Below, one piece after another: positions 23,473-32,516 of a stretch of DNA of 64,000 bases. The position numbers were made by a program, and so were the translations under genes. Origin of the DNA: Paenibacillus sp. (lineage in GTDB: Bacteria > Bacillota > Bacilli > Paenibacillales > YIM-B00363); contig NZ_DASQNA010000027.1 of the NCBI RefSeq assembly GCF_035645195.1, forward strand, positions 1 through 64,000, given 5' to 3'. Positions within the stretch are counted from its first letter, which is position 1; each line of letters starts with the position of its first letter. A model generated the notes under the pieces. The model saw only the letters and a program-made list of their open reading frames with translations, was not told the origin of the DNA and ran no database searches.

Positions 23473-25276
23473 TGCGCGCGGCGCGGCGGCCTGGTTCCGA
23501 ATCGAGGATTGGCCGATCCGCTACCGCTTGATTACGTTCTTCCTCTTGATCGGTATCATTCCGGCGCTGTGTCTCGGCCTCGTCATCGATTGGGCGGCTT
23601 CGCGCATTATCGAACGCCAAGTTACGCACTATACGATGCAGTTTATCGGCAACGTCAACGATTCGTTGGAAGCGTACGCCGACAGTCTTCATAATTTATC
23701 TTATTTCGTCTCGTTTCAGCCGGAGGTGCAGCGGTTTCTCGACCGGGATCCGCTGACGGAGGAGGAAGAGTATCAGTTTCGAAAATTTCTGCAGGGCATC
23801 ACGACGCTGCATACCGAAGTCGCCGGCATGATCGTCGTCGCGTCGGACGGCGCGTATATCAGCAACGAGATGTACGCTCGCACGCAGCGCAGCTTGATCG
23901 AGGAAGATTGGTATCGCGAGGCCGTCGCGAACGAGGGCATCTTCTCGATCCTCGGCCATCCGTCCGGTCGGAACATCGCCTCGCACGTTAATTACGGCGA
24001 CGACGAAGTCGTCTCCGCGGTGCGGGCGATCCTCGATCCGGAGACGCAGCGCGTCAAAGGCGTCGTGCTGATCGACCTGAAGCTGCGGGTGATCGCGGAG
24101 ACGCTGCAGAACGTCCGCTTCGGCAAGAGCGGCTTCCTGATGATCGTCGACGATCGGGGCGACGAGATTTACATGCCTCCGTCGGCGCTGGCGGGGCGGA
24201 TCGATCCGGCGTGGTTCGCGGACGGCATGTCGGGCGTCGTATCTCGGACGGTGGAGGGGCGGACGTACCAGCTGATCTATCGCAAATCGCCGTTCACGAA
24301 CTGGACGACCGTCGGCGTATTTCCGGCGGCGGAAACGGCCGGCGAGGTGCGGGAAATTCGGCTCTATTTGGTGTCCTTCGTGTTTCTGCTTTGTTTGCTC
24401 GGCATCGCCGCCTCGTACGTGCTGTCCCACTCCATCTCGCGGCCGATCCTGCAGCTGGCGACGATGATGCGCAGAGCCGAGGACGGCAATTTGTCGGTGC
24501 GGTTTCCCGGGGAGCGCCGCGACGAGGTCGGCATGCTCGGCCGCAGCTTCAACAATATGCTGGCGCAGATCGCGCGGCTGATCGAGCTCGTCGGTTTGGA
24601 GCAGCGCAAGAAGCGGGAAGCGGAGCTGCGCAGCCTGCAGGCGCAGATCAAACCGCATTTTCTGTACAACACGCTGGACACGATTCAGTGGCTCGGGCGC
24701 AAAAGCGGCGCTTCGGACGTAGTGGAGGTCGTCGCTTCGCTGTCCCGGCTGTTCCGCATCGGCTTAAGCCGCGGGAACGAAATGATACCGCTGAAGGACG
24801 AAATCGAACACGTGAGGCATTATTTGGTCATTCAGAAAATGCGCTACAAAGATAAACTGGATTACTCGATCGACGTCGAGCCTTCGATCGAGCCGCTGGC
24901 CGTCCTGAAGCTCATTCTGCAGCCGATCGTGGAGAACGCCATCTACCACGGGATCAAAGAACGCCGCGGGCCGGGGCGGATTCGCATCTCGGCGAAGCGC
25001 GGAGAACGAGGCATCGAGATCTTCGTAGAAGACGACGGCGTCGGGATGCCGGAGGACGCGCTGCGGAAGCTGCGCGGCAAGCTGGCGATCGAACGCGGCG
25101 GAGCGGCGGCGGCCGACGGCGAGGGCGAGGGAGGCTACGGGCTGCTGAACGTGCAGGAGCGCATCCGGCTCGGGTACGGCGCACCGTACGGCCTTAGCGT
25201 CGACAGCGAACCGGGGCGAGGCACGAAAGTAACGGTGCTGCACCCCGTCTTGGAACAGGAGGAGAGCGAACGATGA
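23462..25276 (+). CDS. Sensor histidine kinase, YesM family
   Basis: A 604-residue membrane kinase with TM1 at about 23-46, an extracellular sensor region to about 298, TM2 at about 301-322, HAMP to about 375, then the His_kinase box QAQIKPHFLYNTLDTIQ with phospho-acceptor His399, and a GHKL ATPase domain (N box IVENAIYHGIKERR, G box DDGVGMPEDAL). It should phosphorylate the AraC-type regulator that starts at its own stop (ATGA). The start ATG 23462 lies within the end of the receptor gene, so receptor, kinase and regulator are cotranslated. Confidence 0.92.
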   Translation: MRNNARGAAAWFRIEDWPIRYRLITFFLLIGIIPALCLGLVIDWAASRIIERQVTHYTMQFIGNVNDSLEAYADSLHNLSYFVSFQPEVQRFLDRDPLTEEEEYQFRKFLQGITTLHTEVAGMIVVASDGAYISNEMYARTQRSLIEEDWYREAVANEGIFSILGHPSGRNIASHVNYGDDEVVSAVRAILDPETQRVKGVVLIDLKLRVIAETLQNVRFGKSGFLMIVDDRGDEIYMPPSALAGRIDPAWFADGMSGVVSRTVEGRTYQLIYRKSPFTNWTTVGVFPAAETAGEVREIRLYLVSFVFLLCLLGIAASYVLSHSISRPILQLATMMRRAEDGNLSVRFPGERRDEVGMLGRSFNNMLAQIARLIELVGLEQRKKREAELRSLQAQIKPHFLYNTLDTIQWLGRKSGASDVVEVVASLSRLFRIGLSRGNEMIPLKDEIEHVRHYLVIQKMRYKDKLDYSIDVEPSIEPLAVLKLILQPIVENAIYHGIKERRGPGRIRISAKRGERGIEIFVEDDGVGMPEDALRKLRGKLAIERGGAAAADGEGEGGYGLLNVQERIRLGYGAPYGLSVDSEPGRGTKVTVLHPVLEQEESER

Positions 25277-26490
25277 GCGGAACGGCGGAAGCTTGGAAAA
25301 TGATGATCGCGGACGACGAATGGATTATTCGGGACGGGCTGAAGGACGTCATCCCGTGGGAGAAGCTCGGCATCGCGCTCGCCGCGGAAGCGGAGGACGG
25401 AGAGCAGGCGCTGGAGCTCGCCATCGAGCAGCGCGTCGACCTGGTGCTCGCCGACATCAATATGCCGATCATGAACGGGCTCGAATTGATTTCGAAGCTG
25501 CGATCGGCGCTTCCCGACGCTAAGGTGGTCATTTTGACGGGGCATGACGAATTTTCGTATGCGCAGGAAGCGATACGGCTGCAGGTGGACGATTACTTGC
25601 TGAAGCCGGTCCAGCCCGAGCAGCTGTCGCAAGTGCTGGCGAAGCTGACGGAGGAGCTCGAGCGGGAGAGGCGGCAGGAGGCGCATTTGAACGCGGCGTC
25701 GAAGCAGATCGAGAAAAACTTGACGCTGCTTCGGGAGCGATTCTGCCTCGAATGGGTGGACGGGACGCTGGCGGAAGAGGAGATCCAGGACCAGCTTACG
25801 TTCCTGCAGCTTCCGTCCGTTGCGCCAAGGGCGGTCGGCGTCGCGCGATGGCTCGGGCTCGCGAGAAGCGGGGAATGGATCGGAGAGAAAGATAAACAGC
25901 TGCATTTGTACGCCATGGAGAACATCGCTCTGGAACTGCTGGCTCCGCATCGCGCCGTCGCGTTCCGCGAGCGGTCGGGCATGATCGCCTTCCTCGTGTG
26001 GGGTAGGCCCGACGACGACGTCCCCGGCCGCATCGAGGCGGCGATCTCGAAGTACCTCAAAGCGTCGAGCGTCGTCTGCTTCGAACGGAACGAACAGGGC
26101 TTGGCGGGGGTGTCGAGCAGCTACCAAGCCGCGAAGGCGGCCGTCTACAAGCAGACCCAGCTGTCGCCGCTCGCGAAGAAGGCCAAGGAAATCGTCGAGC
26201 AGCGATACGGGGACCCGGAGCTGTCGCTGGAACGCATCGCGGGGGAGCTGAACGTGTCCGCCGTATATTTGAGCCGGCTGTTCAAGCAAGAGGCGGGCAT
26301 CTCCTTCGTGCACTATGTATCCCAGACCCGCGTGAAGCACGCGATCCGGCTGCTGACGGGCACTGATCTCGCGATGCATGAAATCGCGGAGCGCATCGGC
26401 TACGAGTCGCAGCATTATTTCAGTACGGCGTTCAAACGCGCGACAGGCTATTCCCCGATTCAGTACCGGAAAGAAACGCCCAAAGGATAG
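25273..26490 (+). CDS. AraC-type response regulator, YesN family
   Basis: A 405-residue regulator. The receiver domain (1-125) has acidic residues DDE near 14-16, phospho-acceptor Asp61 in LADINMP, and the conserved Lys in LLKPVQP. A middle linker of about 170 residues follows. The C-terminal double helix-turn-helix runs from about 300 (LSLERIAGELNVSAVYLSRLFKQE and MHEIAERIGYESQHYFSTAFKR). It probably activates the chvE-gguAB promoter, whose -35 is poor, in response to sugar sensed outside the cell; the target is inferred from position only. Confidence 0.92.
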   Translation: MSGTAEAWKMMIADDEWIIRDGLKDVIPWEKLGIALAAEAEDGEQALELAIEQRVDLVLADINMPIMNGLELISKLRSALPDAKVVILTGHDEFSYAQEAIRLQVDDYLLKPVQPEQLSQVLAKLTEELERERRQEAHLNAASKQIEKNLTLLRERFCLEWVDGTLAEEEIQDQLTFLQLPSVAPRAVGVARWLGLARSGEWIGEKDKQLHLYAMENIALELLAPHRAVAFRERSGMIAFLVWGRPDDDVPGRIEAAISKYLKASSVVCFERNEQGLAGVSSSYQAAKAAVYKQTQLSPLAKKAKEIVEQRYGDPELSLERIAGELNVSAVYLSRLFKQEAGISFVHYVSQTRVKHAIRLLTGTDLAMHEIAERIGYESQHYFSTAFKRATGYSPIQYRKETPKG

Positions 26491-26509
26491 CCTCACGGGC
26501 TGGCTTCCG

Positions 26510-26540
26510 ACCCTCTCTGCGGAGAGGGTTATTTTTGTTT
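26510..26540 (+). terminator. Intrinsic terminator after the sensor operon
   Basis: ACCCTCTC pairs with GAGAGGGT around TGCG, followed by TATTTTTGTTT. It separates the sugar sensor operon from the rhamnose operon. Confidence 0.9.
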
Positions 26541-26562
26541 CTCAAAAACTTTCTCGGGGGTA

Positions 26563-26620
26563 TTCAAAAAGAAACAAATCCGTGTTAGTATAAAAACAAC
26601 ATAAACAAAAACAAACAAAC
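26563..26620 (+). promoter_or_regulatory. Promoter of the rhamnose operon with A/C-rich repeats downstream
   Basis: TTCAAA (26563-26568), 17 bp, TGT-TAGTAT (26583-26591, extended -10). Just downstream, at 26594-26620, the leader repeats AAACA-type motifs several times. Placed next to the start point, they are candidates for the RhaR (DeoR-type) operator. No clear CcpA site was seen. Confidence 0.5.
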
Positions 26621-26639
26621 ACATTCGGAGGTTGCAATC

Positions 26640-28709
26640 ATGCCACAAAATCTTTGGGATTCCTCGAAAGCCGCAACATTGAAGCCGGGTCTTGACGAAC
26701 TCGTTTACCGCTCGAACCTGCTTGGCACGGACCGTTCGGTCGCGAACTGGGGCGGCGGCAACACGTCGATGAAGACCGTGGAGAAGGACTTCCGCGGCCG
26801 CGACGTCGAAGTCATGTACGTGAAAGGCAGCGGCTCCGACCTCGGCACGATGCAGGCGAAGCATTTCACGGGCCTCCGCATGGACGACATCCGTCCGCTG
26901 TTCGAGCGCGACGCGATGACGGACGAAGAGATGGTCGCGTACCTCGCGAACTGCATGATCGACCACAAGCATCCGCGCGCGTCGATCGAGACGCTGCTGC
27001 ACGCGTTCCTGCCGTTCAAGCATGTCGACCACACGCATCCGGACGCGATCATCTCGATCTGCTGCGCGGACAACGGCAAGCAAATCGCCGAAGAAATTTA
27101 CGGCAACCGCTTCGTATGGGTACCTTACGTGCGCCCGGGCTTCACGCTGTCGAAGATGATCGCGCAAGGCGTCCGCAACAACCCGAACGCGGAGCTCGTC
27201 CTCATGGAGAAGCACGGTCTCGTCACCTGGGGCGAAACGTCCGAAGAAGCGTACCACAAGACGCTCTCCATCATTAATGAAGCGGAGCGCTACATCGAGT
27301 CGAAGGTGAACGAAGCGACGCTGTTCGGCGGCCAAAAGTACGAGTCGCTGCCGGAAGAAGACCGCAAGAGCGTGCTCGCGCGCATCATGCCGATCATCCG
27401 CGGCCTGGTGAGCTCGGAGCGCAAAATGATCCTGACGTACGACGACGCGGACGACGTGCTCGGCTTCGTGAACAGCAAAGACGCGGCATCGCTGTCGCAG
27501 GTCGGCGCCGCTTGCCCGGACCACCTCGTGCACACGAAAATGACGCCTTGCTTCATCGACTGGGATCCGGCGAGCAAAGACGTCGACGCGCTCATCGAGA
27601 AGGTGAAAGCGGGCGTAGAAGCGTATAAAGTAGAGTACGCGGCATACTTCGAGCGCAACAAAAACGAAGGCGACCAAATGTCCGAAACGTCCCCGCGCGT
27701 CATCTTGATTCCGGGCGTCGGCATGGTCAACACGGGCAAGAGCTGGGCGATGGCGCAAGTGAGCGGCGCGCTGTACCACCGCGCGATCGCCGTTATGCGC
27801 GGCGCTACGTCGCTGGGCAATTTCGTTTCGCTTAGCGAGAACGAGTCGTTCAACGTCGAGTACTGGCCGCTTGAGCTTTACAAGCTGACGCTCGCTCCGC
27901 CGGAAGCGGAATTCTCCCGCAAGGTGGCGTTCATTACGGGCGGCGCCGGCGGCATCGGCAGCGAAACGGCTCGCCGCCTCGTCTCCGAAGGCGCGCACGT
28001 CGTCCTCGCGGACCTCAACCTCGAGGGCGCGCAGAACATCGCGAACGAAATTAACGCGAAGTACGGCGACAACCGCGCGATCGCGGTCAAAGTCGACGTC
28101 ACGAACGAGGAAATGGTCGCCGAGGCGTATGCGGTTACGGCGCGCAGCTACGGCGGCGTGGACATCATCGTCAACAACGCGGGTCTTGCGACGTCGAGCC
28201 CGTTCGACCAGACGTCGCTGAAAGAATGGAACCTCAACATGAACGTGCTCGGCACGGGCTACTTCCTCGTGGCGCGCGAAGCGTTCAAGATGATGAAAGA
28301 GCAAAAAATCGGCGGTTCGATGGTGTTCATCGGCTCCAAGAACTCGGTATACGCCGGCAAGAACGCGACGGCTTACAGCGCGGCGAAGGCGCTCGAAGCG
28401 CATCTGGCGCGCTGCATCGCGGCGGAAGGCGGCGAGTACGGCATCCGCGTGAACACGATCCTGCCGGACGCGATTCTTCAAGGCTCCGCGATCTGGAACT
28501 CGAACTGGCGCAACGAGCGGGCGGCCGCTTACGGCATCGAGCCGGATCAGTTGGAAGAGTACTACCGCAAGCGCACGACGCTGCTCGTGAACATTTTCCC
28601 GCGCGATATCGCGGAAGGCGTCGCGTTCTTCGCTTCTTCGAAGTCGGAGAAGACGACGGGCTGCATGCTGACGATCGACGGCGGCGTGCCGGCGGCGTTC
28701 ACTCGCTAA
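26640..28709 (+). CDS. rhaEW: Bifunctional rhamnulose-1-phosphate aldolase / L-lactaldehyde dehydrogenase
   Basis: A 689-residue fusion. The N-terminal class-II aldolase part (about 1-420) contains NWGGGNTSMK and the zinc-site segment HVDHTHPDAI, and splits rhamnulose-1-phosphate into DHAP and L-lactaldehyde. The C-terminal short-chain dehydrogenase begins at about 425 with KVAFITGGAGGIGSETARRL and has the YSAAKA active-site motif; it oxidises or reduces the lactaldehyde. The same architecture is known as YuxG/RhaEW in B. subtilis. ATG 26640 follows CGGAGG. It is the first gene of the operon, 36 nt ahead of rhaA. Confidence 0.95.
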   Translation: MPQNLWDSSKAATLKPGLDELVYRSNLLGTDRSVANWGGGNTSMKTVEKDFRGRDVEVMYVKGSGSDLGTMQAKHFTGLRMDDIRPLFERDAMTDEEMVAYLANCMIDHKHPRASIETLLHAFLPFKHVDHTHPDAIISICCADNGKQIAEEIYGNRFVWVPYVRPGFTLSKMIAQGVRNNPNAELVLMEKHGLVTWGETSEEAYHKTLSIINEAERYIESKVNEATLFGGQKYESLPEEDRKSVLARIMPIIRGLVSSERKMILTYDDADDVLGFVNSKDAASLSQVGAACPDHLVHTKMTPCFIDWDPASKDVDALIEKVKAGVEAYKVEYAAYFERNKNEGDQMSETSPRVILIPGVGMVNTGKSWAMAQVSGALYHRAIAVMRGATSLGNFVSLSENESFNVEYWPLELYKLTLAPPEAEFSRKVAFITGGAGGIGSETARRLVSEGAHVVLADLNLEGAQNIANEINAKYGDNRAIAVKVDVTNEEMVAEAYAVTARSYGGVDIIVNNAGLATSSPFDQTSLKEWNLNMNVLGTGYFLVAREAFKMMKEQKIGGSMVFIGSKNSVYAGKNATAYSAAKALEAHLARCIAAEGGEYGIRVNTILPDAILQGSAIWNSNWRNERAAAYGIEPDQLEEYYRKRTTLLVNIFPRDIAEGVAFFASSKSEKTTGCMLTIDGGVPAAFTR

Positions 28710-28745
28710 TCGATATTCCACAATCGAAACGGAGGAATCAGGCTC

Positions 28746-30008
28746 ATGGCAGCTTCCATTGAAAAAAGCTACGCCGAGGCGAAAGAGCTGTACGCCGCTC
28801 ACGGCATCGATACGGATCAGGTGCTGAAGCAGCTTGCCGACATCAAAATTTCGATGCACTGCTGGCAGGGCGACGACGTTCGCGGCTTCTTGTTCCGCGA
28901 CCAGGCGCTCTCCGGCGGCATCTCCGTCACGGGCAACTACCCGGGCGCGGCCCGCACGCCGGAGGAGCTGCGCGCGGATCTCGAGAAGGCGTACTCGCTC
29001 ATCCCGGGCAAGCATAAGCTCAACCTGCACGCGATTTACGCCGACACGGACGAGAAGGTCGATCTCGATCAGCTCGAGCCGAAGCATTTCCAATCGTGGG
29101 TCGACTGGGCGAAGGCGAACGGCCTCGGCCTCGACTTCAACCCGACGTGCTTCTCGCATCCGAAGTCGAGCGACGGCTTCACGCTGAGCCATGCGGACCC
29201 GGCGATCCGCCAGTTCTGGATCGACCACTGCAAGGCGTCGCGCAAAATCGGCGCGTACTTCGGCGAGCAGCTCGGCCAGACGTGCGTCACGAACGTCTGG
29301 ATCCCGGACGGCTATAAGGACGCTCCGGCCGACCGCATGGCGCCGCGTCAGCGGCTGAAGGCGGCGCTCGACGAAGTGTTCGCGGAAGAGCTGAACCCGG
29401 CGCACAACCTCGACGCGGTCGAGAGCAAGCTGTTCGGCCTCGGCTCCGAAGCGTACGTCGTCGGCTCGCACGAGTTTTACATGGGTTACGGCCTCCAGAA
29501 CAACAAGCTGATCTGTCTCGACGCGGGCCATTTCCACCCGACGGAGACGATCTCGAATAAGCTGTCCTCGCTCGCGCTGTTCGCGGACGGCATCCTGCTG
29601 CACGTCAGCCGCCCGATGCGTTGGGACAGCGACCACGTCGTCACGATGGACGACGAGCTGATGGACATCGCGCGCGAGCTCGTTCGCGGCGACCTGCTCG
29701 GCAAGACGTACATCGGCCTCGACTTCTTCGACGCGTCGATCAACCGCGTCGCGGCATGGGTCATCGGCACGCGCAACACGATCAAAGCGCTGCTGCGCGC
29801 GATGCTCGAGCCGGTCGAAGCGCTCCGCGCCGCGGAGCTCGCAGGCGACTACACGACGCGCCTCGCTTTGACGGAAGAGTTCAAATCGTATCCGTTCGGC
29901 GCGGTGTGGGACTACTACTGCGCGACGCAGAACGTGCCGGTTCGCGAGTCTTGGCTCGCCGACGTGAAGAGCTACGAGCAAGAAGTGCTTTCGAAGCGAC
30001 AAGGATAA
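28746..30008 (+). CDS. rhaA: L-rhamnose isomerase
   Basis: A 420-residue cytosolic aldose-ketose isomerase that converts L-rhamnose to L-rhamnulose using a divalent metal. Family blocks are [13 protein letters not shown] near residue 40, the TIM-barrel metal-site stretch [38 protein letters not shown] and [12 protein letters not shown]. Length is normal. The start ATG 28746 has GGAGGA 9 nt upstream. It sits between the aldolase fusion and the kinase. No mutarotase gene (rhaM) is present in the operon. Confidence 0.95.
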   Translation: MAASIEKSYAEAKELYAAHGIDTDQVLKQLADIKISMHCWQGDDVRGFLFRDQALSGGISVTGNYPGAARTPEELRADLEKAYSLIPGKHKLNLHAIYADTDEKVDLDQLEPKHFQSWVDWAKANGLGLDFNPTCFSHPKSSDGFTLSHADPAIRQFWIDHCKASRKIGAYFGEQLGQTCVTNVWIPDGYKDAPADRMAPRQRLKAALDEVFAEELNPAHNLDAVESKLFGLGSEAYVVGSHEFYMGYGLQNNKLICLDAGHFHPTETISNKLSSLALFADGILLHVSRPMRWDSDHVVTMDDELMDIARELVRGDLLGKTYIGLDFFDASINRVAAWVIGTRNTIKALLRAMLEPVEALRAAELAGDYTTRLALTEEFKSYPFGAVWDYYCATQNVPVRESWLADVKSYEQEVLSKRQG

Positions 30009-30036
30009 CGGATACCACTGCCGGGAGGTACGCCGC

Positions 30037-31509
30037 ATGAGCGTATTGGCTTTCGACCTTGGGGCGAGCAGCGGCCGGGCGGTCGCCGGGCGCCTCGAGA
30101 ACGGACGTTTGGTCGTCGAAGAAATTCACCGGTTTCCGAACGACCCGGTACAGGTGGGGAACCGCCTGTACTGGGACATTCTCCGGTTGTATCATGAAAT
30201 TAAGCAGGGCGTTATCAAGGCGCGGCAGGCGGGCATCGACGTGCGCAGCATCGGCATCGACTCGTGGGCCGTCGACTTCGGCCTGATCGGCGCGAACGGG
30301 GAGCTCATCGCGAACCCGTACCATTACCGCGACCATCATACCGACGGCATGATGGACGAAGTGTTCGCGAAGCTCGGCAAGGCGAACATTTACGCGAAGA
30401 CGGGGCTGCAGTTCCTGCAGTTCAACACGATGTATCAGCTCGCGGCGCTCGTCAAGGCAGACAATCCCGCTTTGGCGGCGGCCGACAAGCTGCTGATGAT
30501 TCCGGATTTGCTGCGGTATTTCCTTACGGGGATCATGAAAGGCGAATATACGAATGCCTCGACGACCCAGCTGCTCGGCGCGGAGAGCCGCGCTTGGGAC
30601 GCGGAGCTCGTGGCCGGCGTCGGCGTGAAGCCGTCGCTGCTGCCCGACGTCGTGCAGCCGGGCAGCTTGGTCGGTCCGCTGACGCCGCGCGTGCAGGAGG
30701 AGCTGATCGTCGGGCCGATTCCGGTCGTCGCCGTCGCGGAGCACGACACCGCGTCCGCGGTCGTCGCCGTGCCGGCGCTCGATGCCGACTTCGCGTACCT
30801 TAGCTGCGGCACGTGGTCGCTGCTCGGCACCGAGCTCGATCATCCGGTGCTGACGGAGCAAGCGCTCGCGTGGAACTTCACGAACGAGGGCGGCTACGGC
30901 GGCACGTACCGTTTGCTGAAAAACATTATGGGCCTGTGGCTCGTCCAAGAGTGCAAGCGCACTTGGGATAAAGAAGGGAAAAACCATTCGTTCGCCGAGC
31001 TCGTGAAGCTGGCGGAAGCGGCGGCGCCGCACGCGGCGTACATCGATCCGGACGACGACCAGTTCCTCGCGCCGAGCGACATGCCCGCGCAAATTCGCGC
31101 GTACTGCCGCGCGACGGGGCAGCCGGTGCCGGAGACGGAAGGCGCGGTCATCCGCTGCGTGCTGGAGAGCCTCGCGCTGAAATACCGCTGGGTGCTCGAG
31201 CGGACGGAGCGGCTCGCGGGCAAGACGTTCGGCGGCCTGCACATCGTCGGCGGCGGCATTCAGAACGAGCTGCTGTGCCGCATGACGGCGAACGCGATTC
31301 GCCGCCCGGTGTGGGCCGGCCCTGCGGAAGGCAGCGCGATCGGCAACGTGCTCGTGCAGCTGATCGCCGCGGGCGACATTCCGGATTTGGCGGCGGGCCG
31401 TAGAATCGTGCGCGACTCGTTCGGCGTGGCGGAGTATGCGCCGGAGGACTTGGATGCGTGGGCGGCCGCGTACGAGCGGTTCGTGCGCGTGACGAAGCTG
31501 GAAGCGTAG
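30037..31509 (+). CDS. rhaB: Rhamnulokinase
   Basis: A 490-residue FGGY-family kinase that phosphorylates L-rhamnulose at C1. Conserved parts are the first phosphate loop DLGASSGRAVAGRL (residues 6-19), GIDSWAVDFGLI, the central HDTASAVVAVP with YLSCGTWSLLG, and the C-terminal GGGIQNELLCRMTANAI adenosine-binding segment. ATG 30037 is behind GGGAGG. It is third in the operon, 28 nt after rhaA, and 62 nt before the regulator gene. Confidence 0.95.
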   Translation: MSVLAFDLGASSGRAVAGRLENGRLVVEEIHRFPNDPVQVGNRLYWDILRLYHEIKQGVIKARQAGIDVRSIGIDSWAVDFGLIGANGELIANPYHYRDHHTDGMMDEVFAKLGKANIYAKTGLQFLQFNTMYQLAALVKADNPALAAADKLLMIPDLLRYFLTGIMKGEYTNASTTQLLGAESRAWDAELVAGVGVKPSLLPDVVQPGSLVGPLTPRVQEELIVGPIPVVAVAEHDTASAVVAVPALDADFAYLSCGTWSLLGTELDHPVLTEQALAWNFTNEGGYGGTYRLLKNIMGLWLVQECKRTWDKEGKNHSFAELVKLAEAAAPHAAYIDPDDDQFLAPSDMPAQIRAYCRATGQPVPETEGAVIRCVLESLALKYRWVLERTERLAGKTFGGLHIVGGGIQNELLCRMTANAIRRPVWAGPAEGSAIGNVLVQLIAAGDIPDLAAGRRIVRDSFGVAEYAPEDLDAWAAAYERFVRVTKLEA

Positions 31510-31571
31510 GTTTCGGGTTTGCGGGAGTGCATCTAGTGCTTACAGAAGAGCAACGAAGGAGGAGGTAAGCC

Positions 31572-32336
31572 ATGCTGGTGGCGGAGCGATTGCAGCGCAT
31601 CGTCGAGCTTGTGAACGAGCGGAAGAGCATCCGCGTGACCGAGCTGAGCGAATTGTTCGCCGTGACGGAAGAGACGATTCGCCGCGATCTGGATAAGCTG
31701 GAGTCGGAGGGGAAACTTGCCCGGACGCACGGCGGCGCGATCAGCTTGGCGGAATCCGATACGGAAGTGCCTTATTACGAGCGGGAGGTCGTTCGCAAGG
31801 AGGAGAAGCGGCGCATCGCGGAGGAAGCGGTCAAGCTGATCCGCCCGAAGGACCGCATTCTGCTCGACGCGAGCTCCACCGCTTGGTACATGGCGAAACT
31901 CATTCCCGACATACCGCTCACGGTGCTGACGAATTCGATCAAAGTAGCGATCGAGCTGGCCGGCAAGGAGAAGGTCGAGGTCATCTCGACCGGCGGCATC
32001 GTGTCGCCGGGGTCGCTCTCCTACGTCGGTCCGCTCGCGGAGCGCTCGCTGGAGTCGTACCACGTCGACCGGCTGTTCCTCTCCTGCAAGGGAGCGCGTC
32101 TCGACCGCGGACTGAGCGAGTCGAACGAACTGCAGGCGCTTGTCAAGCGGCGTATGATCGAGGCGGCCGACGAAGTCGTGCTGCTCGCCGACTACTCCAA
32201 GTTCGGCGTGCAGGCGTTCACGCATGTCGCCGGCTGGGACCGCGTCGCGCGCGTCGTGACGGACGAGAAAACCGGCCAAGGCGACGTGGCGCGGCTGCGG
32301 GAGATGGGCATCGACGTCGTGCAGTTAAAGGGTTAG
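31572..32336 (+). CDS. rhaR: DeoR-family repressor, probable regulator of the rhamnose operon
   Basis: A 254-residue DeoR/GlpR-type regulator. The N-terminal winged helix is RLQRIVELVNERKSIRVTEL with recognition helix FAVTEETIRRDLDKLE. The C-terminal sugar-phosphate-sensing domain includes ILLDASSTAWYMAK, VLTNSIKVA and LSCKGARLDRGLSESNELQALVKR. The effector is probably a rhamnose pathway phosphate. The start ATG 31572 follows GGAGGAGG. Its place at the end of rhaEW-rhaA-rhaB supports the assignment; in B. subtilis the equivalent gene is inside the operon. Confidence 0.88.
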   Translation: MLVAERLQRIVELVNERKSIRVTELSELFAVTEETIRRDLDKLESEGKLARTHGGAISLAESDTEVPYYEREVVRKEEKRRIAEEAVKLIRPKDRILLDASSTAWYMAKLIPDIPLTVLTNSIKVAIELAGKEKVEVISTGGIVSPGSLSYVGPLAERSLESYHVDRLFLSCKGARLDRGLSESNELQALVKRRMIEAADEVVLLADYSKFGVQAFTHVAGWDRVARVVTDEKTGQGDVARLREMGIDVVQLKG

Positions 32337-32383
32337 AGGGTTAATGTTTCGCCTTCGTAACGATATATGAGCTTACCTATTTA

Positions 32384-32420
32384 GGACCCTAACGTTCTTC
32401 CTGCGTTGGGGTCTTCTTGC
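32384..32420 (+). terminator. Intrinsic terminator of the rhamnose operon
   Basis: GACCCTAACG (32385-32394) pairs with CGTTGGGGTC (32404-32413), ten pairs with one G.U, followed by TTCTT. The U-tail is weak. Confidence 0.7.
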
Positions 32421-32516
32421 TGCATAGCCGCAGCGGGACGTACGGGTATTTCGGGCCGAAGGACGGATCGACAATGCGTTCGGGTACGGAGACAATAGAG
32501 GAAAGGAGGCGGACGG

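Noticed and set aside
26529-30038. A 1169-codon open frame on the minus strand, opposite the rhamnose genes
   Set aside because: It is the mirror of strongly G/C-biased third codon positions in rhaEW and rhaA. It has no ribosome binding site, is rich in Arg, Val and Asp without domain patterns, and the plus-strand genes are clear.
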